Below, one piece after another: positions 1 through 11,705 of a stretch of DNA of 64,000 nt. How positions within the stretch are numbered: position 1 is the first letter of the stretch; each line of letters starts with the position of its first letter. Under the pieces are notes generated by a model, which saw only the letters and a program-made list of their open reading frames with translations, was not told the DNA's origin and searched no databases. The translations under genes and the position numbers were made by a program. The DNA lies in assembly GCF_033807575.1 (NCBI RefSeq), contig NC_084705.1, positions 6,752,019-6,816,018 on the forward strand, read 5' to 3'. The DNA comes from Cydia pomonella (taxonomy: Eukaryota; Arthropoda; Insecta; Lepidoptera; Tortricidae).

Positions 1-1251
1 TGAAAGAAGGTCTCGAAGACGCCAAAACCAATTTATAAAATTACTTTTATGTTTCAAAGAGTATATGTAAAATGTAATATCATTTACTTAATATTATCGT
101 GTAAGTAATATTTTCATAGAAACGCATGTAATCAAATCGCGGCAAGCACGGGAAGATAAAGAACATACGTGCCATAAGTTACCATTAACAAAGTATACTC
201 GTATTTCTGAATAAGAAAGGTTTGATATCCACATATCAATTCGATCGAGGGTCTCACTCACATTAATTGAATCTTTCCGGATAAAGCCGTCTACCGATTT
301 CACGTTTTATGCCATTGTCTCTGCACAAAGAGGTCCATTCGGCGTTATTGTTCCACCGTGCTTTTGTGCTAAACGGAAAAAATAAAAAAGGAATCATTCC
401 TAGGAAAATAATATGAGATTTTCCATCCAAGTGCTCACAAAAAGCGTAATACTTAGTAAGATTGCTACGTCGTATATTTCTTTGGAGCTCGACTCTTAAT
501 TTGATGAGGAGAATGTAAAAACGGCATTAGGTTATGCGGAGGGCAAGTGAGGCGGCGAAGGGGGCCGCGGAAGGGGGAGACCACGATTTATATTGCTCTA
601 GATGAGATATGATGTGACGCGACTCGTAAACCTTAGAATTTTTGTGGTTGCTTTCAAAATTTTCTTTCTACAGCTGCAGATTTTATTCTACCTAATTCTC
701 AGACACTTAGATTGAACAGGGCTAAGATAATTCTACGAAGTGATAATTCACTTCTTTGAAATAATTATTTACCAGCTTTACGTGTGGCATTGACACTGCG
801 ATAGTTATTTTCGTCTGAGAAACCACTGGAACCAGAATACTGAAACCAGAAAATCTGGTATTTTGAATGAGCGAGGCAGCAGCGCGACTAATGCAGACAA
901 TTTCAACGTCAATGGATTCGTAGTTAGCGTGGGAACCTCATATTACAAAATTTATATGAGTATTTTTTTAAGAATATTATATTAGTATATATCAGTTTTC
1001 TATACATACACACATAAATTCTTTACAAAACTAAACCTGAGAATCTTAACAGGTACCTAAGTAAATTCATTACTTCAATGCGATTTTCAGTAACTACTAA
1101 GTAAGTATTTTGAAATGAACATTTCCCAGCAACTCCGTTTCAAAGAAATCTCCTTATAAATTTACTAATCCTCAAATTTGAGTGTCTTCACACAAATCTC
1201 GAGGAGCAAACAATCCGAAAACAGACGCTATTTTCTGTTAATAATATGGAA
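1..1251. other. AT-rich sequence, no gene recognised
   Basis: I see no coding, RNA or repeat signature here. Short open frames on both strands have the composition expected of random AT-rich DNA. The only compositional departure is a purine-rich, G-rich patch at about 535-585. Confidence 0.6.
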
Positions 1252-1355
1252 CTTTCCCCAACTTGTAGGTAAAGCCTGACCAGTAATATATGATCACGCG
1301 CCATATTGCGGAATTTCATTGGAACTAAATTTTTCATACGAAACTGAACTGTCAT
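1252..1355 (-). repeat. Interspersed repeat, copy 1
   Basis: The reverse complement of this stretch matches 12519-12605 closely over about 85 bases, including the shared core ATTCCGCAATATGGCGCG and a following ATATATTACTGG. Two diverged copies in opposite orientation show it is a dispersed repeat. I do not recognise the family. Confidence 0.6.
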
Positions 1356-1601
1356 CGTAGGGCATGTAGACATATCTGATCAATATCGGATCTAGACCTA
1401 ATATTTGATGTATCGTATAGTATTTCGAATCGGGTCGTATGCTGTAGACGAGCTACGCAAGAACGAACATTTAAACATTGCGAGAAGATTACGGGTCTTT
1501 TGGAAAATAATATCTTTGATAACTAACTCAAACTGAATGCAAGAAACCGAATCGTAGTTTCGTCTTGCACAACACTCCTTTGTTTAGTTAATCGAGATTA
1601 G

Positions 1602-1750
1602 TAGTATGGTTGCCATCGGATATATCGGAGCGTCCAAGGTGCTAACAAATATCCGCACACGCCTCTATTGTCAAGGCGTTGGAGCGCATGTTTATATATA
1701 TTTAAGCACCTCAGCTGCTCCAATATATCTTATGGCGACTGTACCTACCA
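1602..1750. repeat. Foldback (MITE-like) element
   Basis: The two ends are imperfect inverted repeats: the left arm carries TTGCCATCGGATATATCGG and the right arm, reversed, reads TCGCCATAAGATATATTGG, each followed by a GGTGC motif. The small size, terminal inverted repeats and lack of coding capacity fit a non-autonomous DNA transposon. Open frames at 1606-1850 only run through this element. Confidence 0.65.
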
Positions 1751-1998
1751 CAGAGTATTCAAAATATCTATATCTACATTCTACATGTATAGCCTCATCT
1801 TGTTTACACAGTTTATAAAAATTGGTTTCGTTTTTGTAAATACCTACTGAAAAATAATTGATCTAACTTCAGGCTAATTCGAACGTATTACGCTGATATA
1901 GTTCGTGCCATCCACGATGACGCGCAGATTTGCAAAATCTAACTTGTAATAAAATGAAAATATGAGACAAGCGACGCGTCGTCGTGAATGCCACAATC

Positions 1999-2064
1999 TA
2001 TATCTAAATGATGTCATTTAGCTATAGCACGATAACAAAATGACAACATTTAGATATCATTTTG
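1999..2064. repeat. Small foldback repeat
   Basis: ATATCTAAATGATGTCATTT is followed about 25 bases later by its near-perfect reverse complement, with one mismatch. This is a short inverted repeat of the kind left by MITE-type elements. Confidence 0.5.
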
Positions 2065-2257
2065 ATATCAGTGTACGTTCGAATTGGTTTGTATGTTTAA
2101 TTATGTGGAAAAATCATTGTGACCGAGTTGTTACGCACTTTATAGCAAAGAAAATGCCTGCACCTACTTATTATCATCACTTTGAGGGTGATCCAAAAGT
2201 ATTCGATTGACGATAATGTACATTTTTAGGCTAATTTTTTCTTTTTTATATAAATAT

Positions 2258-2496
2258 GTACAGTCAGTATCTGCCGAATTATTTTGTAGGTATGGTTATT
2301 ATTTTCATATTTCCAAGCGAAAATTATCTCGATATTTCTTAGGTCCTATGCTAACCGCCATTTAAATATTCGCCCGTATGGAATTTAGACATTTAACATA
2401 TCTCTTCGCCGTATTTGACATGTCTCTTTTTGATCTATTAAATAATAGGATACTTTCGACGATAAGCCTGATCCGCTACTTTTGATGCTGACTGTG
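2258..2496. repeat. MITE, TACAGTCAG family, copy 1
   Basis: It begins TACAGTCAGTATC and ends with ATCCGCTACTTTTGATGCTG then ACTGTGC. The same termini occur at 35223-35369 and 44696-44921. The TA at the outer edge of the inverted termini suggests a Tc1/mariner-type insertion into TA, which is inference. No coding capacity is seen. Confidence 0.6.
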
Positions 2497-2530
2497 CGCC
2501 TCAGATTCCGTAGGTAATGAGTTTGAAATC

Positions 2531-2722
2531 AGTACCCCTAGTGTACATTTATTAGATAGCGAAACGTGACGTACGCGTTTGCGTTAAATTTCATTTTGTA
2601 TGGGATTTGAGTTTCCAAAACGTCCCGCTTGGCGCGCTGTTTCTATATCCCATACAAAATGAGACTTAACGCAAACGCATACGTCAGGTCACGCTATCGA
2701 ATAAATTTACACTAGGGGTTCT
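2531..2722. repeat. MITE, TACCCCTAGTG family, copy 1
   Basis: A foldback of about 190 bases. The arms carry TACCCCTAGTG, then GACGTACGCGTTTGCGTTAA, then TTTTGTATGGG, mirrored on the far side. The centre, AAAACGTCCCGCTTGGCGCG, is unpaired. A second full copy lies at 54379-54573 in the same orientation. Confidence 0.75.
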
Positions 2723-2747
2723 GACAATATTGAGTATTCTAATCTGC

Positions 2748-2880
2748 CGGCCTAGCCAAGGTGACAATCGCTATCGCTTCGACAACGAACGCTTTGTGTC
2801 TCTCTATCACTCTTCCATATTAGTGCGACAGTGACAGTTGCGTTTCGATCGCTACGGAGCGTAAGCGATTTGCATGTTGG
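2748..2880. repeat. Foldback element with CpG-rich arms
   Basis: The left arm GGCCTAGCCAAGGTGACAAT and the right end, reversed (GCGTAGCCAACATGCAAATC), are imperfect inverted repeats, and pairing continues inward over most of the element around a TCTCTCTATCACTCTTCC segment. Non-coding MITE-like element. Confidence 0.6.
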
Positions 2881-2897
2881 CTACGCGGTCAGTTGTC

Positions 2898-3250
2898 ATT
2901 AAGAGGAAAAGGGACGCCCGCTTCTCCATACAAACGTAGTCTTCATTTCCTTCTCTGAATATTTACGAGTACATTATGGAATATATTTATACGTTATTTG
3001 TAGTTTATTAACTATAGCTATGCCCCCTCGTTTGACTTTTTTGGATTTTTTGATTATTGTAAGCATTAAAAGTCAAAAACAATATCCATATTAAATGTTT
3101 AAATGCTCCAAACTAAATAATTGAAAATTCGGAAAAATCAAAAAGTTGCTCAATCTATGGTTGGTATATATCTAATTGTGTTAAAACATTTTCAATAATG
3201 TTAATTAATAGGGAGGGACGTTTATATGAAAAGGAGATTTCGCGCAGATG
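2898..3250. repeat. MITE-like element, TTAAGAGGAAA family, copy 1
   Basis: It starts TTAAGAGGAAAAGGGACG and continues with CTTCTCCATACAAACGTAGT. The right end carries the inverted match near 3209-3250. A related copy at 54846-55176 shares ends and the internal CGTTTG.CTTTTTTGG-like segment. The internal part is AT-rich and non-coding. Confidence 0.5.
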
Positions 3251-3564
3251 TCCACTTTGTTTTAAATAAACTCCTAAACAACTGGTAATTATTATAAATT
3301 AAATTGAAATAGAAATATCTAATTATTTACAGGAATTTTATAGAAATGAGTACATTATCCAATATCAACTTAATAAGGATCCTATTTTACAGAGAAATTT
3401 GGTTCGGAGAAATGTATTAAGCAGGGATTGCTCAAAGAGAAATTATATTACCTGTTAAATAATAAAGGCACCCCTCCTTAGGTTTTACCTACAATTTATT
3501 TAGAAAAACCCTGAAGATAACTAGATTGGATATCTTTTAAAATTTATTTCTTTTATTTATTTTT

Positions 3565-3823
3565 GACGACCGGTCTGGCGTAGTGTGTAGTGACCCTGCC
3601 TATGAAGCTGATGGTCCCGGGTTCGAATCCCGGTAAGGGCATTTATTTGTATTATGAGCACAAATATTTGTTCCTGAGTCGTGGGTGTTTTGTATGTATT
3701 TAAGTATTTATATATATCATTATCTGAGCACCCACAATACGAGCCTTCTAAAGCTTACTGTAGGACTTAGTCAATCTGTGTAAGAATGTCCTATACTATA
3801 ATACTTATTTATTTTATACAGGG
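3565..3823 (+). repeat. tRNA-derived SINE, family 1, copy 1
   Basis: The head is tRNA-like: a box A-like TGGCGTAGTG at the start and a box B GGTTCGAATCC inside the T-arm stem CCGGG..CCCGG. The body follows (CTGAGCACCCAC, then ACGAGCCTTCTAAAGCTTAC) and the 3' tail is TTTA-rich. RNA polymerase III would transcribe it from the internal boxes; movement depends on a LINE enzyme. Related copies are at 35591-35831 (+), 6795-6990 (-, headless) and 61481-61535 (+, fragment). It is not a functional tRNA because the acceptor and D arms do not pair properly. Confidence 0.8.
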
Positions 3824-3924
3824 AGGTACAAAAATAAGTAAAGATTTTAAAATCTTATTTTAAATAACAAAGTATTCAAACAGAGGAATAACGTTTATAT
3901 TTGTAATAAAAGTAGACAAATTAG

Positions 3925-4027
3925 GGTGTTACCGCACCAATCGATCGATAATCGATCGATGGTGGAATGGAACAGTCGACGTCGATCGATAGTTTCTACT
4001 TATCAATCGATTAGTGTGGTAACATCC
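3925..4027. repeat. Foldback element rich in ATCGAT palindromes
   Basis: The ends GGGTGTTACCGCACCAATCG and, reversed, GGATGTTACCACACTAATCG form terminal inverted repeats. Inside lie the self-complementary run ATCGATCGATAATCGATCGA and a GTCGACGTCGATCGAT run. A short MITE-like element. Confidence 0.6.
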
Positions 4028-4176
4028 ATAGGGTTTTTTTTCAAAAGCGATTAATATAAAATGTTGCAACTTGCAATGCAACTTGAACCTGAAAATTTTC
4101 ATTACAACCTGAAAAGCTCCAAAGAATATTTTATGTTTTTCCCCATATACTTTTTTTTGGTATTCCTCCATGGAGC

Positions 4177-4534
4177 TTAGACGGCTGACAAAAATTTACT
4201 TTTAGGATATCCCCGATAAGAAAAATCTATTAGAGATAAATCTGGGTCGTGAGGTGGCCAGTTATCGTTACCTCTTTTGGAAATACGATTTCCGGCGATT
4301 TTTTCCAAACTGCTGAAATAGCCTCGTTGGAGAGGGTGAGGGGAGTCGTTGTCCCTTCCTCTTGATACCAAGTAGGTTGGTTACAAAAAAATCTGCAATA
4401 CATACCCTTTCACTGGTACCATTTAAGAAACAGACCGTTTTATCGTAGAAAAACCAGGTTGAGCTAATAGAACTCGCCCCATATTTTGAAAGCCACGTAA
4501 CATTTTTGATTCTAGGATTGTAATATTCAATCAT
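4177..4534 (-). pseudogene. Mariner-like transposase remnant (C-terminal part)
   Basis: On the minus strand one frame reads NWPPHDPDLSLIDFSYRGY (about 4205-4265), which fits the motif WPPxSPDLxPxDFFLWGY that surrounds the third catalytic aspartate of mariner/Tc1-type DDE transposases; the D of PDL is kept. Upstream, in another frame, RLFQQFGKN and STWFFYDKT resemble the preceding part of the same domain. The coding sense therefore crosses at least one frameshift, and I see neither the N-terminal DNA-binding part nor terminal repeats. This is a dead fragment of a DNA transposon. The exact family is uncertain. Confidence 0.55.
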
Positions 4535-6255
4535 TTAAACGCTCGTCTCTGGACTTCGGAACCCAATTCTAATTGCTTAAGCAAGCGGGGCCAAGATATT
4601 CTTTGCGTATTTGCGTATATTTTGAACATTACATAATTTGCCTAAAAGCCTGGTGTAAAACATCATGGTTTAAATAATATTTGCGTGCACAAAATGCTAA
4701 CTGTTCTCCGGCAAATGAGATTATGCTTTTAAATCCGTAATGGCCACTATTTCTTTTGACATACCCTGCATTTGCCATTATCACTCAAACAAATATAACG
4801 GCCGATTCAAATGTTAATTTATTTCTAGACCATCCTTTGTAAGCAATTTATACCCCAAATTCGGTCCTATAAATATAAATGAAAAGAACAAATATTAAAA
4901 TCTACAAATATATTTAGATCAATTCAATAATTAAATCAATATTGAAAATTAGGTAATTTGTGAAGAAAAAGCTTCAAGTATTTTTGTCCAAAATAAACAA
5001 AACACAAATTTAATATTTTAATACATGAAGGCATGTAAATAACGCCTTCCAAGCATATTTTTATATTTGTATAAACAAACTACGACAGCCGAAATGCGGA
5101 GCGATTGAATTTTGAATATTTAACTACTTATATTGAGTAAAATGACATACCTGTTGCTAATTTCGCTGCAAGAAAAATCACATTCACAGTCTACTGAAAC
5201 AAATTCTTAATTTTATCAGTAATCACTGAGTTCATCAATAACCTAAGGTGCTTCTAGCAGACACAGAGGCATTAAATTAAACATACCGCAATTTCAGAAT
5301 CGTTTTTGCATTTATCCAGGAAAGCGCAAAAAATTTAAGTAACTGACTAAATTATCTTCAAAGGCGAAATTTATTTCGCTTCGCCTTGTTGCTTTTGCAA
5401 ATTGAATTCGTTATCTTTGGTGCCCATAATAAGGTCGGCGATCAAGTATTCCCAATATTCAGACGCCAGACGATACTTAAAATTCCTTTAACGACTCATA
5501 TAGTCGTGAGCGAACTTAACGAACACAAGTAAAACAGCCCTTACCCAGCCTGTTAGTCTGGCCCTTTGGTCTGATGTGAAGGTTACATGTAAAGAACTTA
5601 CGACCATTGGCTTTTGAAACACAACATTTTTAAACCCGTTCAAAGCCGAGTAAAATCCAATAATGACTGAAACCCACCCTAAAGTTAAAAGTAAGGAATG
5701 ATCGGAAATACCATTTTATGTATTCGTACCTAAATTGCTAAAACCATCACTGAGTAAAAACTAAGAATCTTCAGAAATCATTAGGATATTTCTGACGTAT
5801 CTTAAAGTACGAATTTGACCGTTAAATAAAAGTCGAATTCATAAATTAAATGCTGTTATATCGATCTTGTATTTTTGGCCTTAATTTCTCAATCGCTAAA
5901 TTTACCATCAAGGTCACATGGTCAGTATCTGGTGCTAGTAAAACTTATTCCTATTGTACCTTTTTTGTTTTATTTACGTGACTAACGTTTATGTGCAAAC
6001 GCCTCCGGAAGCATTCCATCTTCACAACGGAGGCGTGATAGCCCTTGTCTACAAACGGCAAGTCCACATATTTCTTTTGTCTAAGAAAGCATGAAAAAAG
6101 GCATTAATTTCGAGAGATATGCGGAGACGAACACGTGACGAGAAACTTTAATTCAGGAGATAAAAACCTAAAGGTCACGGGAAAGGAACGTTCCATCAAG
6201 AGAAATTTGATGGGGATTATGTGCACAGATTTCTTTATACATCCTAACATTCCAT
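4535..6255. other. AT-rich sequence without recognisable features
   Basis: Nothing coding or repetitive within this window was found here. A short palindromic stretch, AAGGCGAA..TTCGCTTCGCCTT, sits near 5360-5390. Confidence 0.5.
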
Positions 6256-6259
6256 TTTG

Positions 6260-6446
6260 ACTGCAGCATCCCGGCACCACTAGCAACATGAACGCGTCGG
6301 TGTTATTGTCAATTTCCATGGTAAACTGAATGACAATACCGACTGCACGTAGCATGGTGATTTAAAAGTATTTCCAACTGCAGCTGCACTACCATCCCGG
6401 CATTATTGCAGCGACCTGAACGTCGTCGGTGTTATCGTCAATTTCC
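6260..6446. repeat. Two diverged tandem repeat units
   Basis: Unit 1 (about 6260-6318) and unit 2 (about 6377-6446) share CTGCAG, CATCCCGGCA, CGTCGGTGTTAT and GTCAATTTCC in the same order. The spacing is roughly 120 bases. This reads as a diverged tandem duplication of a satellite-like or dispersed unit. A minus-strand open frame over 6104-6355 is explained by unit 1 and is not supported as a gene. Confidence 0.5.
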
Positions 6447-6794
6447 CTAAGCATTTTATGTTTTTTTATGGTGCCGTAGTATAGGGTCAGAGAGCGGTGT
6501 TTTTGAATAATTGTACCACATTTTGACATCAAAATATGATTTTCAAAAAATTTCTCTTGTGAAAAAAAAAAATTGAATCGTGATTTTTTGATTTTCGCTA
6601 GAAAAAATCACACACAGGTCTAAAATGCACTTTAAAATTTTTATAGCAATTTATGCACAAAAGCTTAAACTATGAAAATTGCTTTTAAAAATGTCATACG
6701 TCGAAATATAACCCTTTCCGTGCGTGCAATATTTTTATATTTATTTGTAATATTTTTTCGAATAACTACGTGTAGTTACTGAGTGTATTTTAAT

Positions 6795-6990
6795 TATAAA
6801 TAAATAAATATTATAGGACATTATTACACAAATTGTCTAAGTCCCACAGTAAGCTCAATAAGGCTTGTGTTTTGGGTACTTAAACAACGATATATATATG
6901 TATATAATATATGAATATTTATGAATGCTTAAATACATAGGCATCATTCATGACTCGGGAACAAAAATCTGTGCTCATCACAGAAATAAA
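6795..6990 (-). repeat. SINE family 1, reversed and headless copy
   Basis: Read on the minus strand it carries GTGCTTAAGTACCC-like, CTTATTGAGCTTACTGTGGG and a closing ATGTCCTATAATATTTATTT, matching the body and tail of the SINE at 3565-3823. The tRNA-like head is missing, so this is a 5'-truncated insertion. Confidence 0.65.
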
Positions 6991-8589
6991 TCTAGATATC
7001 TAGATAACTACCCACTAGCCCAGACAGGCTGTCAAAACTAAAAAAATATTAAGGTATAATCTATAAGGTATACAAGACCTACATGAAAATATTAAATAAG
7101 ACGAGAATAATACACCTATATTGTAGGTATATAATTAGACAGTTCTGAATCTGTGTTTGCAATTTTATCAGCCAAGCCGAGGCCAAATGTTACACTTGCA
7201 AGGTAAGAGGTTGGCACATGGACGCTTTTTGGCTCTCGTCCACCATATTACGCACAACACAACTACCTACTTATCTTTTAGCTGCATAAGCTACTTTTTC
7301 TTTTTTATGATTCCATAACCCTTCTGCCCAATGCGACATATGTGTTGCGGCCAATCTTGTTTGGTTGTGTTAACTAAAATACCATTTGACATTCAGTTAA
7401 AAATTAATTAAACTATTTTTAAACTAAACAAAACCAATCTACTCATAATTGGCCTAAATGCTAGAACATTATAATAATATTAACCAATACAAATTCAAAA
7501 CAGCACCCAAAGCGCTAGATGAGGCACTAAAGATAAGCACGCGGCAATTTATAAACCGATATTTGCTCCCTAGATGGCATACAATGCCCAAGATACGCAA
7601 TAATTACCTACTATATTACATCTACTTTACATTAAAGCTCATTCTCTTTAATTTATTTTTGCAACATTCTCGAGAATAAAGCTTTACAGCAACAAAGTTA
7701 CATATCGAATGGAATGCCTTGGTATTTCCTACTCGTATTCATTTATTTCGTAAATGAACATAAACATTACACGTCAAAAAACAGTTTAAATAATAAAATT
7801 TCAGTGTCAAATTTCTAATAATAATAATGAAAAATAATAACAATTATATTAAAAATTAAAATTAAATGTCACAAAATTCACGCATGTCATAAAAAGCCTT
7901 ATTAATTAACCATTTTTTATTATTATTTATAAAATGAATTATTATTTTCTAAATGTTAATGACATTCGGAATAGCGTTGTAAATTTTCGGACCGATTAAG
8001 TACATAACTCACTATATATTTTTTAAATGTTTTTAATACTTAAACAATCGGTTATGATCCAAACAAAACTTTAGCATTTTCTAGTAACTTCCTTACACCT
8101 GGGACGTACGTTTATCACTAAAATTTCAACGCGTTAAATTCTCAAGCCGAGGTGATGCGGTCAGAATTTCTAAAATGGCGCTTGAATAATAAATGGTCAC
8201 TTAATTTGGGGCCACAAAGCGCACCTAATGTTTTAAGTGATTTGCTCAAAATGTATTTTTGTTTGTTTTCTGAAAATACGGCTTTCAGAGGAACACTTAG
8301 TGTTTATGCGGCACTGCGGCAGAAAATAGATTAGTAGGGGGTTGGTTACTCACGAAATTTTGAAGTGCCAATTTTGTATGCTAAAGGAGAAAAACACTTT
8401 TTCGTCCCTGAATAGGACCCTACGGATTTTAATATTGTATTTTAAGAGTTCGCAGCAAGCTCGGCCAAATTTCACATTCCCATACAAACGGAGTTTCGTT
8501 CTTATTTTAAAACTACGTGTTGGATTGCAATCACACTTTCCACGTACAATGACATGAGTCACTTATGTCGTTTCAGGCCTATGCCTGTA
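6991..8589. other. AT-rich sequence without recognisable features
   Basis: Several open frames of 60-73 codons occur here with AT-rich, codon-unbiased composition and no motif. About 8450-8550 weakly resembles the reverse complement of 8980-9020 (CGCAGCAAG..CATACAAA), so part of it may be repeat. Confidence 0.45.
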
Positions 8590-8790
8590 CTTAATTTATA
8601 CAGGTTGTTTATTTAGTCACCTGCAATAATTTACGGGCTGAATATATAGGTCAAATTTAGGAACGTTTACCATGGGACAAACCCCGAAATCGCGAAAAAA
8701 AATGGACTCTCCTAGAATGGTCAAGGCTGCCAAAATGTTTGTCAAAAAACAGCCAATTTTTTTTCACTATGACCTATATATTCAATATCC
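8590..8790 (+). repeat. Dispersed repeat ending in TTTAGTCACCTGCAATAAT
   Basis: It starts TACAGGTTGTTTATTTAGTC then ACCTGCAATAATT. The reverse complement of the same terminus is at 20640-20690. Family not recognised. Confidence 0.5.
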
Positions 8791-9429
8791 ACCCCTGTAT
8801 AGCTCCAGCTCATAAAACAAACGAAATAGTTTTGTATGAAAAACTTAAATTCGTAGTATTTTTAACTATGGTATCTGAAGCTACGTAAACTATTTACAGG
8901 CGTGGCTATACCTCATCCTATTGTAAGTACAAAGTTTCAGAGCAATTCAGCTAGTCGTTTTAAAATGCGAGCGTAACTACTTACATTTGTATGGAGAATC
9001 GAACTTGCTGCGGACTCGAGCTTCGTTTCTAAATCAAATATAATTACACACAAATAACCTTAGCCTGTCAGAGTAAAATACAATTGTAAGATTGAATTAT
9101 TTTTAGTCCCTAGAGGCAGGTAATGAGGTTATTGCCACCGCCATTTTCCGTATGAAGTCAAGATCCTTCGCAGGAAATTTACACACACGTCGTCGCCACT
9201 CGCAAAGAGAGTTATTTATATTCAGAAGAAATTATACGGAGACGATAAATAAAGCCGAAACGAGTAAGTATTAAAGCGACTTTTACCCTAAAATATTTTC
9301 TAATAAATAAATATTAAATTAAACTGACTAACGCATTTTATCTCTTTTTAAATATTTTGCTCCAATATTTTATCCGAAATTCAATCTAAACTTTAAAATT
9401 AGTATATTATGGCAGTTAGGCTAAGCGTA

Positions 9430-9720
9430 CCGGGTGTGTCCTGTAACAGGAGAAATACCTAAATGAGACTATAGTTAAACTACCTCAAACTGAGCAACAT
9501 TTGCACAACAAATACTTTAAAGAGTATTCTAAGACGCATGTTATTACGAATTTTTTGTTTGAATGGTGACAAGAAACGCGAATCACAATGTACATTGAAG
9601 ATAATATTTATTTTGTCTGAAAAATAGGAGCTCTAAGAAGTTGTTAAATAAAAGTTATCGTTTGAGGAGTACAATATATGTTTTTATTATTTGCCCATGT
9701 TACAGGCCACACCCGATATA
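9430..9720. repeat. MITE with GGTGTGTCCTGTAACA termini
   Basis: The left end CGGGTGTGTCCTGTAACAGG and the reversed right end CGGGTGTGGCCTGTAACATG are inverted repeats about 25 bases long flanking an AT-rich, non-coding centre. This is a typical non-autonomous DNA transposon layout. Confidence 0.65.
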
Positions 9721-10525
9721 TTATATGCCGATTAAAATAGCCATCTACTACATTTCACATCCAATACAAAGAGGTTAATATGTATTTTTAGTAATATTGA
9801 AGGGCTTGTACGAATTACCTTTCTTCGATATCTCAATAGATCCCATAAAGGAATTAGTACATTTTAATACGTTAAAATAAATGTACCTACATGTAATTGT
9901 TTTCTGCCATAACGTGTTTTATTGCTGACGGTTACTAGTACGGATAAGTAGTCGTAAATATAATAGGTTAACTAAGTTTTACTATGTACTTAGGGACTTA
10001 ATTATGGAGAGGAACTTCTCTCTTGAAGTAAGTTTGCAGTAACTATCTTTTAAGTTTTCAAATATTGGTAAACAAAATCTCGCTAATGTTTAAAACGTTT
10101 AGGTAAGCATGCATAGACAAGCGCCACGTAAGTTAATAATTCCACCAGTAATTATTTGGTGTCATAGTAGAATCTAGGTGATTCGTTATTCGAACTGCGT
10201 ACAGTCGCGCACTTTATCAAATTTATTTAATGAAACATAAAATGGACTTAGTTTCCAGTACACGTTCCAATATTTATTTATACCGCTATATCAGGAGCTT
10301 AATTGGTAATTCAGGGAATTTTCGATCTCGTGTAAGTGAGCACTCGTGTAAGGACTTAATGAATGACGAATGGACTTTGTCTCCAGTTTATAAATAAGTT
10401 TTTTACGTCAGCAGCTGGAACAAGGGTAATTTGCTGCTTAAAAACAGGGAGAAAAATGCGATTTTGCTCACTGACTGAGACAAAATAACATTCAATTGAC
10501 CTTTATATTCGCATGTCATTTCATC
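9721..10525. other. AT-rich sequence, nothing recognised
   Basis: No coding, RNA or repeat signature was detected. Confidence 0.5.
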
Positions 10526-10665
10526 GTGCGGGGCCTAATACAAGATCGAATTATTTGGATTCCATTGTATTTGTCCCTTTCACGTCATTAGCAAAAAGAT
10601 AGAGACAAAAATAAGTGCATAGTAATTCAACGGTATATTGACGGTTTATATTAGACCCCCGAAAT
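10526..10665. repeat. Foldback element with GGGGCCTAATA ends
   Basis: CGGGGCCTAATACAAG on the left and CGGGGGTCTAATATAA from the reversed right side are imperfect inverted ends. Inner segments TTTGTCCCTTTC and, reversed, TTTGTCTCTATC also align. Confidence 0.45.
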
Positions 10666-11099
10666 AAGTCAGATCGCATCGTTCGAAAACACCCTACGAG
10701 TCCTCAATAATAGTCGGTAATAATTAATTAATGAAATAAGAGTTTAAAATTTGTAAAAACACCATATTTTAATATACAATAAAAACAATGAACCTTAAAA
10801 AATACGCAATTGTTACGCAAAGTAAATAATTCTACTTTTAACGATCTTTACTACTCGTATACATAGTTGACAAATAGTTGTATCCGCGATTCGAACCGTA
10901 TCTTACAAAGTATTTTTGTTACAAAAAAAAGTTGTCAATTGATGTTTGTTACTTCATTATTTCCGTATTATTTTATTGAAATTTCTTTCGTTTTGTTTTA
11001 TTGCGGTAATTAAACTTCATTGTTAGAATACCTTAAGAAAACATGAATGAAATAGTAATGAAGACGGATTACATTTTGTCAGGTTGTATTTATACCTTT

Positions 11100-11356
11100 C
11101 AAATATGTTCACACTGCTGTCGTGAAATTTTTTGTACACGAGATCAAAGTTATTTACATCTCGTGCGCTTTTGAGTCCCGTGCAAGCGAAAGATTCTACA
11201 ATAGATGAGACGAGCGTAGCGAGAGAAAAAAAGGACTCGAAGAAATATCAAACTTTGCTCTCTTGTTGTACAAATAACTATTATTCATCCTCCGGCAGGA
11301 CTCAAACCTGCGACCATTGGAACACAAGTCCAATTGCCAACTGAGCCACGGATGCC
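11100..11356 (-). repeat. SINE with a tRNA-Thr(UGU)-like head
   Basis: On the minus strand 11356-11288 folds partly as a tRNA. There is a box A-like TGGCTCAGTTGG. The anticodon arm TTGGA/TCCAA encloses a loop whose central triplet is TGT. The T-arm GCAGG/CCTGC encloses TTTGAGT. The D stem does not close and the acceptor pairs only five of seven positions, so it is a degenerate head and not a tRNA gene. The downstream body contains ACAACAAGAGAGCAAAGTTT. The open frame at 11132-11344 on the other strand merely crosses the element. Confidence 0.6.
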
Positions 11357-11404
11357 TACCAGATGTGTGCGATTTTCCATTCGTTCCCTCTATGTTTTAA
11401 CGCG

Positions 11405-11705
11405 TTAAATGCGTAAGCGATTGGACCCATGTTCTGATGGTCCCGGGTTCAAATCCTAGCTCGTACCAATGTGTTTTTCGGTACTTATTTATGTACGAAA
11501 TATAATTTGATATTTGCTACCAGCTTTTCGGCGAAGGAAAACGTCGTGAGAAAACCTGCATACATCTGCGAAGAAATTCAAAGGTGTACGTGAAGTCCCC
11601 AATCCGCATTGGGCTAGCGTAGGGACTATAACCCAAGCCCTCTCGCCCGTGAGAGGCGGCCTGTGCCCAGCAGTAGGACATATATATGCTGAATTATTAT
11701 TATTA
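11405..11705 (+). repeat. tRNA-derived SINE with ATT tail
   Basis: A B-box GGTTCAAATCC lies in a CCCGGG-type arm near 11440. The body contains GTACGAAATATAATTTGAT, shared with the SINEs at 12.1, 47.0 and 63.3 kb. It then switches to a different 3' part (AAGTCCCCAATCCGCATTGG, then AGCAGTAGGACATATATA) and ends in ATTATTATTA. It thus looks like a composite SINE: one family's middle with another 3' domain. The 5' head is incomplete. Confidence 0.65.

Noticed and set aside
11288..11356. Possible genuine tRNA-Thr gene
   Set aside because: The D stem does not close and the acceptor stem has two mismatches; the downstream sequence continues as a SINE body.
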